Shown here: piece by piece, positions 7,765 to 16,293 of the stretch
Position numbering within the stretch: position 1 is the stretch's first letter
Layout: every line of letters begins with the position of its first letter
NCBI GenBank assembly: GCA_937891045.1
Contig: CALBEV010000132.1
Coordinates: forward strand, 1 to 53,116
Direction of reading: 5' to 3'
Source of the DNA: an uncultured Burkholderiales bacterium
Lineage (GTDB): Bacteria > Pseudomonadota > Gammaproteobacteria > Burkholderiales > Burkholderiaceae
Length of the DNA stretch: 53,116 bases
Translations under genes and position numbers: made by a program
The notes under the pieces: generated by a model
Database searches by the model: none
The model's input: only the letters and a program-made list of their open reading frames with translations
Told to the model about the DNA's origin: nothing

Positions 7765-9053
7765 ACCTGCCCCTCGAACCGATTGAAAAAGCCAGCATCG
7801 ATGAGTTGCGGGCGCTGCAACTGCAACGGCTCAAAGCCACGCTGCACCATGCCTATGCCAACTCTCCGGTGTACCGCGCCAAGTTTGATGCGGCCGGGGT
7901 GCACCCCGATGATGTGACGTCCTTGCAAGACTTGGCCAAGTTGCCGTTCACCACCAAGGCCGATTTGCGCGACAGCTATCCGTTTGGCATGTTTGCCGTG
8001 CCGCGTGAGCAAGTGGTGCGTGTCCATGCGTCCAGCGGCACCACCGGCAAACCCACGGTGGTGGGTTACACCCGAAACGACATCGACACCTGGGCCACCT
8101 GCGTGGCCCGCAGCATCCGCGCATCCGGTGCGCGGCGTGGCGACATGGTGCACATCAGCTATGGCTACGGTTTGTTCACGGGCGGTTTGGGTGCGCACTA
8201 TGGCGCTGAAAAACTGGGCCTCACCGTGGTGCCTTTTGGCGGGGGTCAAACCGAACGCCAAGTGCAGTTGATTCAAGACTTCAAGCCCGACATCATCATG
8301 GTCACCCCCAGCTACATGCTGGCCTTGGCCGATGAGTTTGAGCGACAAGGTTTGTCAGCTGCCGAAAGTAGTTTGCGCATTGGTATTTTCGGCGCCGAGC
8401 CGTGGACCAACGACATGCGCCAAGTGATTGAAAAACGCATGGGCATTGACGCGGTGGATATTTACGGCTTGTCTGAAATCATCGGCCCGGGTGTGGCCAA
8501 TGAATGTGTGGAAACCAAGGACGGCCCCACCATTTGGGAAGACCATTTCTACCCCGAGATCATCAACCCCGACACCGGTGAACCGGTGGCCGATGGTGAG
8601 ATGGGTGAACTGGTGTTCACCAGCCTGACCAAAGAAGCCTTGCCCATCATCCGTTACCGCACCCGCGACCTTACCCGCTTGTTGCCCGGCACAGCACGCA
8701 CCATGCGGCGCATGGAAAAAATCACCGGCCGCAGCGACGACATGATGATCGTGCGCGGCGTTAATGTGTTCCCCTCGCAAATTGAGGAACTCATCTTGCG
8801 TCAATCCGCCTTGAGTGCCCACTATGTGTGCGTGCTCTCCAAAGAAGGGCCCTTAGACAACCTGAGTGTGAAAGTGGAAACACGACATGGCGTGTCGCCC
8901 GATTCAGCAGAGGCGAAAGCCGCTGCGCAAGCGCTGATGCATGACGCCAAGGCCTACATTGGCAGCAGCCTCACGGTGCAATTGTGTGCGGAAGGCCAAG
9001 TGGAACGCAGCCAGGGCAAGGCCAAGCGGGTGCTGGATTTGCGCGGGCGCTGA
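7761..9053 (+). CDS. paaK: Phenylacetate-CoA ligase
   Basis: A 430-residue adenylate-forming enzyme that activates phenylacetate to phenylacetyl-CoA with ATP, the first step of the aerobic pathway. The phosphate loop SSGTTGKPT is at 91-99. The A5 region reads DIYGLSEIIGPG and the hinge/lid region TGRSDDMMIVRGVNVFPSQIE, all typical of PaaK, whose usual length is about 435. The start overlaps paaI. It ends 4 bases before the convergent M61 peptidase gene, with no obvious terminator between them. Confidence 0.95.
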   Translation: MNLPLEPIEKASIDELRALQLQRLKATLHHAYANSPVYRAKFDAAGVHPDDVTSLQDLAKLPFTTKADLRDSYPFGMFAVPREQVVRVHASSGTTGKPTVVGYTRNDIDTWATCVARSIRASGARRGDMVHISYGYGLFTGGLGAHYGAEKLGLTVVPFGGGQTERQVQLIQDFKPDIIMVTPSYMLALADEFERQGLSAAESSLRIGIFGAEPWTNDMRQVIEKRMGIDAVDIYGLSEIIGPGVANECVETKDGPTIWEDHFYPEIINPDTGEPVADGEMGELVFTSLTKEALPIIRYRTRDLTRLLPGTARTMRRMEKITGRSDDMMIVRGVNVFPSQIEELILRQSALSAHYVCVLSKEGPLDNLSVKVETRHGVSPDSAEAKAAAQALMHDAKAYIGSSLTVQLCAEGQVERSQGKAKRVLDLRGR

Positions 9054-9057
9054 AGCT

Positions 9058-10821
9058 TTATTTGTTGGCCAACCACTGGCCGACGCGCACCGGGTTGGTG
9101 AGTCCCAAGCGGTATTGCATCACTGTTTGCTTGGGCAAGCGCAAAGGCAACTTCAGCAACTGACCATCACGTGAAATGAGTGCCGTGCATTGTTGGCTGC
9201 GCCCCAAGAGCAGTGGCAGTTGGTCTAGTTTTTTCAAGCGCCAAGCAGTTGAAGTTTGTTTGCTGGCAGGCAATTCCACACCCAACCATTCATCGCCCGG
9301 CGCAAAACCCGCGGCTTCGGCAGCGCCGCCATTGAGTACGGTTTGCACCTGCACCGCATGGTTTTCTTGCACCCGCAGACCGAGTTGTTGCGCCATCGGT
9401 GCCGCGTCTTGCAACACGCTCACGCCTTGGGCTTGCAGCAAATCCAGTACCGGCAACTCGGCCGTGCCATGCACCCAAGCCTTGAGCTCGCGTTGCCAAG
9501 AGCGCCCTGTGGTGTCTTTCAACACGGCCAACAGATCTTGTTCGGTCATGGGGCCTGCTTTGCAACGCTTCCACAAACCGCGCATCACCTCGTCCAAACT
9601 GTGGCCGCTTTGACGCAAGGACAAGTCCAGGCACAGGCCAATCAGTGCGCCCTTGGTGTAGTAGCTGACGGTGAGGTTGGCGCTGTTGGCGTCCGTGCGG
9701 TAGTACTTGGTCCAGGCTTCAAAACTGGACTGGGCAGCGCTGTGGCGTTTGCGCCCCGGTGTTTGCCACACCTGGTTGATGGTTTTGCTCAACAACTTCA
9801 AATACACCGCTGGTGAAATCAACTCGGCGCGGCACAACAACACATCGTCGTAATAACTGGTGAAGCCTTCAAAGAACCACAGCAAGTCGGTGTAGTTTTC
9901 TTGCGTGTAGTCGTAGCGCTCGAAAGCGGCGGGGCGCAAGCGCTTCACATTCCACGTGTGGAAATACTCGTGGCTGATCAGGCCCAGCAAGCCAATGTAG
10001 CCATCGCTGGCTGTGGCCTCACCCTTGCGTGGCAGGTCATCGCGTTTGCAGATCAGGGCTGTGCTGTACTGGTGCTCCAAGCCGCCATAGCCATCGGCCA
10101 CGGCATTGATCAGAAACACATAGTGGCTGTGTGCTGCTTTGCCTCTGCCATGCCAAAAAGCAATTTCGGTGTCGCAAATGGCTTGCATGTCGGCCAATAA
10201 ACGTGTGCCGTCAAAAGAGGGTGCAGCGCCTGTCACCACGACACGGTGCGGCACACCTTTGCTGCTGAAATGGCCCGACCAAAAGTCGCTCATCTCAACT
10301 GGCGCATCGGCCAACTCGTCGTAGTTGGCAGCGGTGTAACTGCCAAAGCCATGGGCATTGATTTTCATAGCCCGCAAAGACGTGGCCACACGCCAATCCG
10401 GGCATTCCTGCACCGCAGGCAGTTCCAACACATGCGGCAGATCGGTTTGGCCCCAGACCCGCAAACACAACGACGTGGGGTTGAAAAAACCGCGTTGCGC
10501 ATCCAACCATGCGGAGCGTACCGAGTTGTCGTAAGCGTGCACCAAGTAACTGACAACCAGCGGTTGGTCTGGGTTTGTTTCAACTTGCCAAGTGGCTTTG
10601 TCGGTTTGTTGAACGCTCAGGTTTTGGCCTTGTTGCGTGGCCCGCACTTGCAGGACTTGCTTGGCAAATTCACGCACCAAGTAACTGCCTGGAATCCACA
10701 CCGGCAGTTGCAATACCTGCAGTTCTGAAGGTTCAGCGACCGTGAGCGTGACCGACCAGAGATGCGCGTGCAAGTCGTGTACCGCTATGCGGTAATGCAC
10801 AGCGGCTGAATGTCGTTTCAT
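9058..10821 (-). CDS. M61-family metallopeptidase with PDZ domain
   Basis: The product is a 587-residue M61 (glycyl aminopeptidase-like) zinc peptidase. The N-terminal beta domain (about 1-170) precedes the catalytic domain, with GGLEH (246-250) and the zinc motif HEYFH (284-288, H284, E285, H288) followed by TWNVKRLRP. A C-terminal PDZ-like region (about 470-560) carries ENHAVQVQTVLNGGAAEAAGFAPGD. No signal peptide is seen, so it is likely cytosolic. The start overlaps the dsbC stop by ATGA. Natural substrates are not known for this family in betaproteobacteria. Confidence 0.9.
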   Translation of the reverse strand: MKRHSAAVHYRIAVHDLHAHLWSVTLTVAEPSELQVLQLPVWIPGSYLVREFAKQVLQVRATQQGQNLSVQQTDKATWQVETNPDQPLVVSYLVHAYDNSVRSAWLDAQRGFFNPTSLCLRVWGQTDLPHVLELPAVQECPDWRVATSLRAMKINAHGFGSYTAANYDELADAPVEMSDFWSGHFSSKGVPHRVVVTGAAPSFDGTRLLADMQAICDTEIAFWHGRGKAAHSHYVFLINAVADGYGGLEHQYSTALICKRDDLPRKGEATASDGYIGLLGLISHEYFHTWNVKRLRPAAFERYDYTQENYTDLLWFFEGFTSYYDDVLLCRAELISPAVYLKLLSKTINQVWQTPGRKRHSAAQSSFEAWTKYYRTDANSANLTVSYYTKGALIGLCLDLSLRQSGHSLDEVMRGLWKRCKAGPMTEQDLLAVLKDTTGRSWQRELKAWVHGTAELPVLDLLQAQGVSVLQDAAPMAQQLGLRVQENHAVQVQTVLNGGAAEAAGFAPGDEWLGVELPASKQTSTAWRLKKLDQLPLLLGRSQQCTALISRDGQLLKLPLRLPKQTVMQYRLGLTNPVRVGQWLANK

Positions 10822-11543
10822 GGCTTGTTCAAGAGTTTTTCTACTTGTGCCAAATCGATGGCGCCAGGTACCCGGGTGCCATCTGCGAACACCAGCGTGG
10901 GCGTACCAGAGATTTTCATCTTTTGACCAAATTCAACATTGCGTTTGAGGGCGGCTGCATCGCAATTGGCGCTGGCGGGCGGGGTGTCATGGAGCATCCA
11001 GTCTTGCCAACTCTTGACTTGGTCTTTGGCGCACCAAATGAATTTGGATTTGTCCGCAGAATCTTTGCCCAAGATGGGGTACAAGAACATGTAAACCGTG
11101 ATGTTGTTGGCTTTGTGCAGTTCTCGTTCGAAGCGTTTGCAATAGCCGCAATTCGGGTCTTCAAACACAGCCAATTTGCGTTCGCCATTGCCGCGCACGA
11201 TGGTGATCGCGTCTTTGATGGGCAAGGTTTTGAAATCGATAGCCGTGATTTTTTGCTGACGTTCTTCTGTCAAGTTGCGCTGAGTGCGCGTATCGATCAT
11301 CTGGCCTTGCAGCAAAAAATTGCCACCGGCATCGGTGTAAAAAATCTCAGTGCCATCGACTCGCAACTCAAATACACCGGCCATTGGGGTGCGACGCACC
11401 TCGTCGATCGGCCCAACGTGGGGCATGCGATCCTTCAGCGTCTTGCGGATTTGGGCTTCTTCGCCTTGGGCAAAAGCAGACTGCATCAACACACTGCTGA
11501 GGAGGGCCAACAAGAAAGCTGGCCAATGGAAGTTGGTGGGCAT
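10818..11543 (-). CDS. dsbC: Periplasmic thiol:disulfide isomerase DsbC
   Basis: A 241-residue protein with a Sec signal peptide (hydrophobic 8-22, cleavage near SAFA-QG). A small N-terminal dimerisation domain is followed by a thioredoxin domain whose active site is CGYC (132-135) with the cis-proline loop SGTPTLVF. DsbC isomerises wrong disulfides in the periplasm and is kept reduced by DsbD. A second cysteine pair (WCAK and SANCD) corresponds to the structural disulfide of E. coli DsbC. It lies between a ubiquinone-type monooxygenase gene (18 bases upstream) and the M61 peptidase gene (overlap). Confidence 0.93.
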   Translation of the reverse strand: MPTNFHWPAFLLALLSSVLMQSAFAQGEEAQIRKTLKDRMPHVGPIDEVRRTPMAGVFELRVDGTEIFYTDAGGNFLLQGQMIDTRTQRNLTEERQQKITAIDFKTLPIKDAITIVRGNGERKLAVFEDPNCGYCKRFERELHKANNITVYMFLYPILGKDSADKSKFIWCAKDQVKSWQDWMLHDTPPASANCDAAALKRNVEFGQKMKISGTPTLVFADGTRVPGAIDLAQVEKLLNKP

Positions 11544-11561
11544 GGGTTTCCTTGAAAAAAA

Positions 11562-12677
11562 TCAGTGCATGGCCTGTTGCACAGTCCATTGCTTGAGCGG
11601 GGAGAGTTGGTTGAAGCTGTTCATGCCCCAGTTGCGAATGTGTTGCACCAAGGTGTTGGGGTGGTTGAACAAGCGTTGCAAGCCATCGCAGGCCAGCCAC
11701 ACGCCTTGCATGTCGGCTTTGCGGGCGCGTTCATAACGGCGCAGCAAATGCACATCGTCCACGCCGCGCCAATACTCAGTGGTTTCGCGGGTATGCAGCA
11801 CTGCTGCCAATTCGCGCACATCTCCCAAACCCAAATTCAGACCCAGACCCGCAAGCGGGTGGATGGTGTGCGCCGCGTCGCCTGCCAACACCCATGCGCA
11901 TTGCGCGTTGCGGCCACTCCACTGTTCGGCCATGGCCATTTGCAGCGGCCAGTTTTGCGCAGGGGCTGTTACGTCCAAGGCGCCCAACGCAAGTTGGCTG
12001 GCATCGCCAAGGGCTTGGGCCAAGGCATGGGATTCCAGGGCTTGCATGGCCTGCGCTTTGACGGGCGGCAAAGACCAGACCACAGCGGCCTCTTGGCCTT
12101 GCGGGCCGCCCAAGGGCAGCAGCGCCAAAATTTCAAGCTCGCCGTTGCTTTGTGAAAACCATTGCAGCGCTTGTTGACGATGCGGTTGTGCGCATCGCAC
12201 CCGCGTGGCCAAGGCCTGTTGTTGGTAGGGCAGGGTGTTGAACGCCACGCCCAGTTCTTGGCGGGTTTGGCTGTTGCGGCCCTCACACACCACGGTCAGT
12301 TTGGCGTTCACGGGCTCGTTCACGCGCTCGATCGTGTGCTGAAAATCCACCGCTTCGCGCAGCATGTTTTCCAGCACTGGCACATCGACGATGTGAGTGA
12401 GGCCGTGAAAAGAGGGCGATTGAAATTGCAACTGGCCACCAGCGTCACCCCAGACCTGCATGGTCTGTACCGGTGTGGCGTGTTGCGGATTCGGCCAGCA
12501 GCGCAAGTCGCTTAAAAGGCTGCGGGCGTTCTCGTTCAGCGCGAAGGCGCGTACGTCATTCGCCTGCGTGGGGCTGCCCAGCAAGGCCACGCGCAGCCGT
12601 TGGCGGGCCAACAACAGCGCCAAGCTGCTGCCCACCATGCCACTACCGCGAATGCACACATCAAAGTTGGAAGCCAT
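11562..12677 (-). CDS. UbiH/UbiF/COQ6-family FAD monooxygenase
   Basis: A 371-residue flavin hydroxylase of the ubiquinone-biosynthesis family. The dinucleotide-binding motif GSGMVGSSLALLLA follows the first beta strand, and the second FAD motif is GDAAHTIHPLAGLGLNLGLGD near residue 285. Such enzymes hydroxylate the benzoquinone ring with NAD(P)H and O2. Which ring position (UbiH, UbiF or UbiI type) cannot be decided from motifs. The ATG at 12677 (MASNFDV) is preferred over an in-frame codon 51 bases upstream. It diverges from ychF across 80 bases and precedes dsbC. Confidence 0.87.
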   Translation of the reverse strand: MASNFDVCIRGSGMVGSSLALLLARQRLRVALLGSPTQANDVRAFALNENARSLLSDLRCWPNPQHATPVQTMQVWGDAGGQLQFQSPSFHGLTHIVDVPVLENMLREAVDFQHTIERVNEPVNAKLTVVCEGRNSQTRQELGVAFNTLPYQQQALATRVRCAQPHRQQALQWFSQSNGELEILALLPLGGPQGQEAAVVWSLPPVKAQAMQALESHALAQALGDASQLALGALDVTAPAQNWPLQMAMAEQWSGRNAQCAWVLAGDAAHTIHPLAGLGLNLGLGDVRELAAVLHTRETTEYWRGVDDVHLLRRYERARKADMQGVWLACDGLQRLFNHPNTLVQHIRNWGMNSFNQLSPLKQWTVQQAMH

Positions 12678-12757
12678 GAAATGATTGTAGGAGTTGCCTG
12701 CCCGTAGAATTTCGCCTTTCGCGCACAACCCCAGATCGCGCTATACCAAGGATTGTT

Positions 12758-13849
12758 ATGAGTTTGAAATGCGGCATCGTGGGCTTGCCCAACGTAGGCA
12801 AGTCCACCCTGTTCAACGCCCTCACCAAAGCGGGTATCGCGGCTGAAAACTACCCCTTCTGCACCATCGAGCCGAATGTGGGCGTGGTGGAAGTGCCCGA
12901 CACGCGTTTGCAACAGTTGGCGCAGATCATCACGCCAGAGCGCATCGTGCCCGCCATCGTCGAGTTTGTGGACATCGCCGGTTTGGTAGCCGGTGCCAGC
13001 ACCGGTGAAGGCTTGGGCAACAAGTTTTTGGCGCACATCCGCGAAACCGATGCCATCGTGAATGTGGTGCGTTGCTTTGAAGACGACAACGTCATCCATG
13101 TGGCCAACAAAGTGGACCCGATTGCCGACATTGAAGTGATTCAAACCGAGCTGTGTTTGGCCGACTTGAGCGCGGTTGAAAAAGCCATTCACCGCGTGAG
13201 CAAAATTGCCCGCTCTGGCGACAAAGAAGCCGCAAAGCAACTGGCCATTTTGGAGAAATGCCAAGTCGCCTTGAACGACACCAAGCCGGTGCGCACCATC
13301 GACTTCAGCAAAGAAGAACGCGCTGAACTGAAGCAGTTTTTCTTCATCACCGCCAAGCCCGCCATGTTTGTGGCCAACGTGTCTGAAGATGGCTTTGAAA
13401 ACAACCCCTTCCTCGATCGCCTGAAAGCTTTTGCACAAGCGCAAAACGCGCCGGTGGTGGCCATCTGCGCCAAGATCGAAGCCGAGTTGTCCGAGATGGA
13501 CGACGCAGACCGCTTGGAGTTCCTGCAAGAGCTGGGCCAAAGCGAGCCCGGCTTGAACCGCCTCATCCGCTCCGCTTACGCGCTCTTGGGTTTGCAAACC
13601 TACTTCACGGCGGGTGTGAAAGAAGTACGCGCGTGGACCATCCATGTGGGCGACACCGGCCCGCAAGCCGCTGGCGTCATCCACACCGATTTCGAGAAGG
13701 GCTACATCCGCGCCCAAACCATCGCCTTTGACGACTTCATTCAATACAAAGGCGAGCAAGGTGCGAAAGACGCGGGCAAGATGCGGGCCGAGGGCAAAGA
13801 GTACGTGGTGAAAGATGGCGACGTGATGAACTTCTTGTTCAGTTCTTGA
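12758..13849 (+). CDS. ychF: Redox-regulated ATPase/GTPase YchF
   Basis: This is a 363-residue Obg-family P-loop protein of standard YchF length. G1 is GLPNVGKS (9-16), G3 is DIAGLV and the variant NxxE G4 reads ICAKIEAE, typical of the ATP-preferring YchF/OLA1. A coiled-coil segment and a C-terminal TGS domain ([14 protein letters not shown], ending DVMNFLFSS) follow. YchF binds ribosomes and affects stress responses. A strong intrinsic terminator lies 18 bases downstream. Confidence 0.97.
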   Translation: MSLKCGIVGLPNVGKSTLFNALTKAGIAAENYPFCTIEPNVGVVEVPDTRLQQLAQIITPERIVPAIVEFVDIAGLVAGASTGEGLGNKFLAHIRETDAIVNVVRCFEDDNVIHVANKVDPIADIEVIQTELCLADLSAVEKAIHRVSKIARSGDKEAAKQLAILEKCQVALNDTKPVRTIDFSKEERAELKQFFFITAKPAMFVANVSEDGFENNPFLDRLKAFAQAQNAPVVAICAKIEAELSEMDDADRLEFLQELGQSEPGLNRLIRSAYALLGLQTYFTAGVKEVRAWTIHVGDTGPQAAGVIHTDFEKGYIRAQTIAFDDFIQYKGEQGAKDAGKMRAEGKEYVVKDGDVMNFLFSS

Positions 13850-13867
13850 GTTCTTCCATTTATTTCT

Positions 13868-13897
13868 GAAAAAGCCGCTCATTCAGCGGCATTTTTT
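13868..13897 (+). terminator. Intrinsic terminator of ychF
   Basis: GCCGCT (13874-13879), loop CATTC, AGCGGC (13885-13890), then A and six T, with A-rich sequence on the left side. It is placed directly after the ychF stop. Confidence 0.92.
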
Positions 13898-13945
13898 AAT
13901 TCCAACTTACACATTTATTTTTAGAAACGCATACGCTGAATTCAT

Positions 13946-13974
13946 CTTCAAACCATACGCTATTTGCGTATAAT
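13946..13974 (+). promoter_or_regulatory. Promoter with operator palindrome of HigB/HigA pair 1
   Basis: A perfect TATAAT (-10) occupies 13969-13974, with CTTCAA as possible -35 (13946-13951, 17-base spacer). The inverted repeat ATACGC-TATTT-GCGTAT (13955-13971) sits between them and overlaps the -10, the expected place for repression by the antitoxin. A further half-site ATACGCT is at 13931. Transcription should begin near 13980, practically at the toxin ATG (13979), so the messenger would be leaderless or nearly so. Confidence 0.7.
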
Positions 13975-13978
13975 CGAA

Positions 13979-14317
13979 ATGAAAGCAGTATTTGTCGAGT
14001 TGCCCGCTTTTTCCCGCCATCGCACACACTATTTGGATGACGACGGCTTTCGCGCATTGCAACAGGCCATGATGAAACACCCAGAATCCGGGGAGGTCAT
14101 CGAAGGGGCTGGCGGCTTGCGCAAGTTGCGACATGGCGATGCCGTTCGCGGCAAGGGCAAGCGTGGCGGTTTGCGTGTGGTTTATTTTTGGTGGGCCGCC
14201 GCCAGCCAGTTTTGGTTGTTCACGCTGTTCAACAAAGACGAAATGACAGACTTGAAATCGGGTGAAATAAAGCTGCTCAGAAACATGTTGAAACACGAAT
14301 TGGAGGCGCGGCAATGA
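13979..14317 (+). CDS. higB: HigB/RelE-type toxin
   Basis: A 112-residue RelE/HigB2-family mRNA interferase. Recognisable stretches are MKAVFVELPAF, YLDDDGFRALQQ, IEGAGGLRKLRHG, KGKRGGLRVVYFW and FWLFTLFNKDEM. These toxins cleave mRNA on the ribosome and are neutralised by the HTH antitoxin encoded next, here overlapping by ATGA in the toxin-first order typical of higBA. An in-frame TTG 15 bases upstream is unlikely because it lies inside the -10 region. The chosen ATG lies about at the predicted transcription start. Confidence 0.9.
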   Translation: MKAVFVELPAFSRHRTHYLDDDGFRALQQAMMKHPESGEVIEGAGGLRKLRHGDAVRGKGKRGGLRVVYFWWAAASQFWLFTLFNKDEMTDLKSGEIKLLRNMLKHELEARQ

Positions 14318-14628
14318 CCAAGCGGAACCTGATGGCAGAACTGACTGAAGGCTTTGACGCCTTGGGCAAGGCGCGTTTGGGCAAGCAAACACTGCGGACC
14401 CATGTGGTGGAAGAAAAACCTGCCCCGCAAGTCACAGCCCAAGAACTGCTCGCGCTGCGCGAGCGTCTGCATTTGTCACGTGCGGTGTTTGCGCGCTGCT
14501 TGCGAACCAACTTGCGCACTTTGGAAAACTGGGAGCAAGGACGCTCTAAGCCCAACGCGCATGCGGCTTTGTTGATTCGATTGGTTGAAAAATACCCCGA
14601 TACGGTGCAGCGTTTGGCCGCGGTTTGA
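14314..14628 (+). CDS. higA: HigA-type HTH antitoxin
   Basis: A 104-residue antitoxin with an Xre/HTH_3 domain in the C-terminal half: TAQELLALRERLHLSRAVFA, then RTNLRTLENWEQGRSKPN and LIRLVEKYPDTVQRLAAV. The N-terminal 45 residues would wrap the toxin. It overlaps the toxin stop by 4 bases. Antitoxins of this kind bind a palindrome at their own promoter; the candidate lies at 13955-13971. Confidence 0.9.
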   Translation: MTKRNLMAELTEGFDALGKARLGKQTLRTHVVEEKPAPQVTAQELLALRERLHLSRAVFARCLRTNLRTLENWEQGRSKPNAHAALLIRLVEKYPDTVQRLAAV

Positions 14629-14641
14629 CCCGCGCCCCCAC

Positions 14642-15160
14642 TCACCGTTTGCGCCGCAACAGCGCCACCCTGATTCGCCAAGCGGCTTTCACCAACAAAT
14701 AGCCTGCCGCTGCCGCACCAAAGGCAAACAAACCCATGCCCAGCATGATCGGGCCGCCGTAGGCCATCAGCAAATCCCAACTCAGGTTTTCCAGCCCAGC
14801 TGGTGCAGGCGTGCTCATACCCAAAATTGTGGAACCGGTTTGGTAGGCCAGCCAAAGCCAAAAACCGATGGTGAAAGGGTTGGTCACCATGGTCATGGCG
14901 GCCGCTGACGGGATATGGGCGCGCCACCAAACACAATGGACCACGGCCGCCACGATCTGTGCAGCTGGGATCAAGAAGGCCCATAAAAAACCAACGGCCA
15001 CACCTCTTGCAACCGCTTCATGCTGAAAGCGCCATAGCTGTGCATCCAACAGGCGTGGTGCCCAAGGTTTGAGCCAAGGGTGTTGGGCAAGTTGAGATCG
15101 ATTGGGTAACCAAGGGCGTTCCGAATCGGGTGGTTGAACGGTTTGAGGGGTCTTTTTCAA
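14642..15160 (-). CDS. DUF2062 inner-membrane protein
   Basis: A 172-residue DUF2062 protein. A polar N terminus (about 45 residues) precedes conserved RGVAVGFLWAFLIPAAQ, a second segment around ITNPFTIGFWLWL-like sequence (MVTNPFTIGFWLWLAY) and a third segment GLFAFGAAAAGYLLVKA, giving three or four membrane passes with a basic C-terminal tail. The molecular role of DUF2062 is not established. It is convergent with the antitoxin gene and divergent from the terC gene. Confidence 0.85.
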   Translation of the reverse strand: MKKTPQTVQPPDSERPWLPNRSQLAQHPWLKPWAPRLLDAQLWRFQHEAVARGVAVGFLWAFLIPAAQIVAAVVHCVWWRAHIPSAAAMTMVTNPFTIGFWLWLAYQTGSTILGMSTPAPAGLENLSWDLLMAYGGPIMLGMGLFAFGAAAAGYLLVKAAWRIRVALLRRKR

Positions 15161-15184
15161 AGCAATGTGAGGATCGTGAAAGTC

Positions 15185-15267
15185 CTATTCTTGAATAGCC
15201 TCAGACATTTCCGGTCAGTTAAAAACGATATATCAATCAGATTTTTACGAAGTAAAAACTGATTTTT
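15185..15267 (+). promoter_or_regulatory. Leader with terminator-like hairpin ahead of terC
   Basis: ATCAG-(A)-TTTTTAC (15236-15248), loop GAA, GTAAAAACTGAT (15252-15263) and then TTTT form a 12-bp stem with one bulge and a U-tract, about 60 bases before the chosen terC start. A smaller perfect palindrome CTATTC-TT-GAATAG is at 15185-15198. Alx/TerC genes elsewhere are preceded by a pH- or manganese-responsive riboswitch, but I cannot find the conserved yybP-ykoY core bases here. An attenuator or a simple terminator are both possible. Confidence 0.5.
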
Positions 15268-15326
15268 GTCACGAAAAAATGGATATTCAAATTTACACTG
15301 CCGTCCATTGTTTGGTGAAGGACGCT

Positions 15327-16286
15327 ATGGACACGATTGCACCTCTTTGGTTATGGATCACATTCATCGCCATCGTTTTGGCCTCTCTTTTTGTTGATTT
15401 TGTGGTTCTCAAAAAACAAGGCGCTCACGATGTGGGAATGAAAGAAGCCTTGAATTGGTCCTTGATATGGATCGCCTTGAGTTTTGTCTTCAATGGCTTG
15501 TTTTGGTGGGCCATCAAGGACGAAACCGGTTCAATCGAGTTGGCCAACACCAAATCCCTTGAGTTTCTGACCGGTTATCTGATTGAAAAATCACTGGCGG
15601 TGGACAACATCTTTGTTTTCCTGATGATCTTCACCTACTTTGCGGTGCCCAAGGCTTACCAAAAGCGCGTGTTGATGATCGGCATCATCGGCGCCATTGT
15701 GCTGCGCACCATCATGATTTTGGTGGGCGGCTGGTTGCTCTCCGAGTTCCATTGGGTGCTGTATGTGTTTGGTGCCTTTTTGATACTCACGGGTATCAAG
15801 ATGTGGTGGGCAGCGGGCCAAGAGCCCGACTTGAACGACAACCCTGCCTTGAAGTTATTGCGCAAATGGATGCCGGTGAGCCAAAACTATGACGGCGAGC
15901 GGTTTTGGACCATGGAAAACGGCGTCAAGATCGCCACCCCTTTGCTGATGGTGATCAGCTTGATTGCGCTCACCGATGTGATTTTTGCGGTGGATTCGAT
16001 TCCCGCCATTTTTGCCATCACCAGCGACCCGTTCATTGTGCTCACCAGCAACGTGTTCGCGATTTTGGGCTTGCGCGCGATGTACTTCCTGTTGGCGGCC
16101 GTGGCCGATAAATTTCACTTGCTCAACTACGGTTTGGCGGTCATTTTGGTTTTCATTGGCACCAAAATGTGTTTGATCGACATTTACAAAATTCCCGTCG
16201 CCGTTTCCTTGGGCGTGGTGATTGGCATCTTGGCCATCACCATGGTCCTGAGTGTTCGCAGCGCCCCCCGCAAAGCTGACGCCTGA
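15327..16286 (+). CDS. TerC/Alx-family integral membrane protein
   Basis: This 319-residue TerC protein of the Alx branch has seven to nine transmembrane helices. Family landmarks are LTGYLIEKSLAVDNIFVFLMIF, GAIVLRTIMILVGGWLL and a mirrored second half LIALTDVIFAVDSIPAIFAIT, containing the membrane-embedded acidic residues of the two repeats. Alx proteins export manganese or adapt cells to alkaline pH. The ATG at 15327 has a good ribosome site (GAAGGA) and fits Alx start and length; an ATG at 15279 has none. It is convergent with nhaR. Confidence 0.9.
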   Translation: MDTIAPLWLWITFIAIVLASLFVDFVVLKKQGAHDVGMKEALNWSLIWIALSFVFNGLFWWAIKDETGSIELANTKSLEFLTGYLIEKSLAVDNIFVFLMIFTYFAVPKAYQKRVLMIGIIGAIVLRTIMILVGGWLLSEFHWVLYVFGAFLILTGIKMWWAAGQEPDLNDNPALKLLRKWMPVSQNYDGERFWTMENGVKIATPLLMVISLIALTDVIFAVDSIPAIFAITSDPFIVLTSNVFAILGLRAMYFLLAAVADKFHLLNYGLAVILVFIGTKMCLIDIYKIPVAVSLGVVIGILAITMVLSVRSAPRKADA

Positions 16287-16293
16287 AGATTTT

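Noticed and set aside
12536..13882. 448-codon minus-strand open frame opposite ychF
   Set aside because: It spans ychF and part of the monooxygenase gene, its translation has no domain-like pattern, and ychF is certain.
15161..15326. yybP-ykoY manganese riboswitch before terC
   Set aside because: The conserved core bases of that class are not found; only a hairpin with U-tract is visible, which is reported separately.
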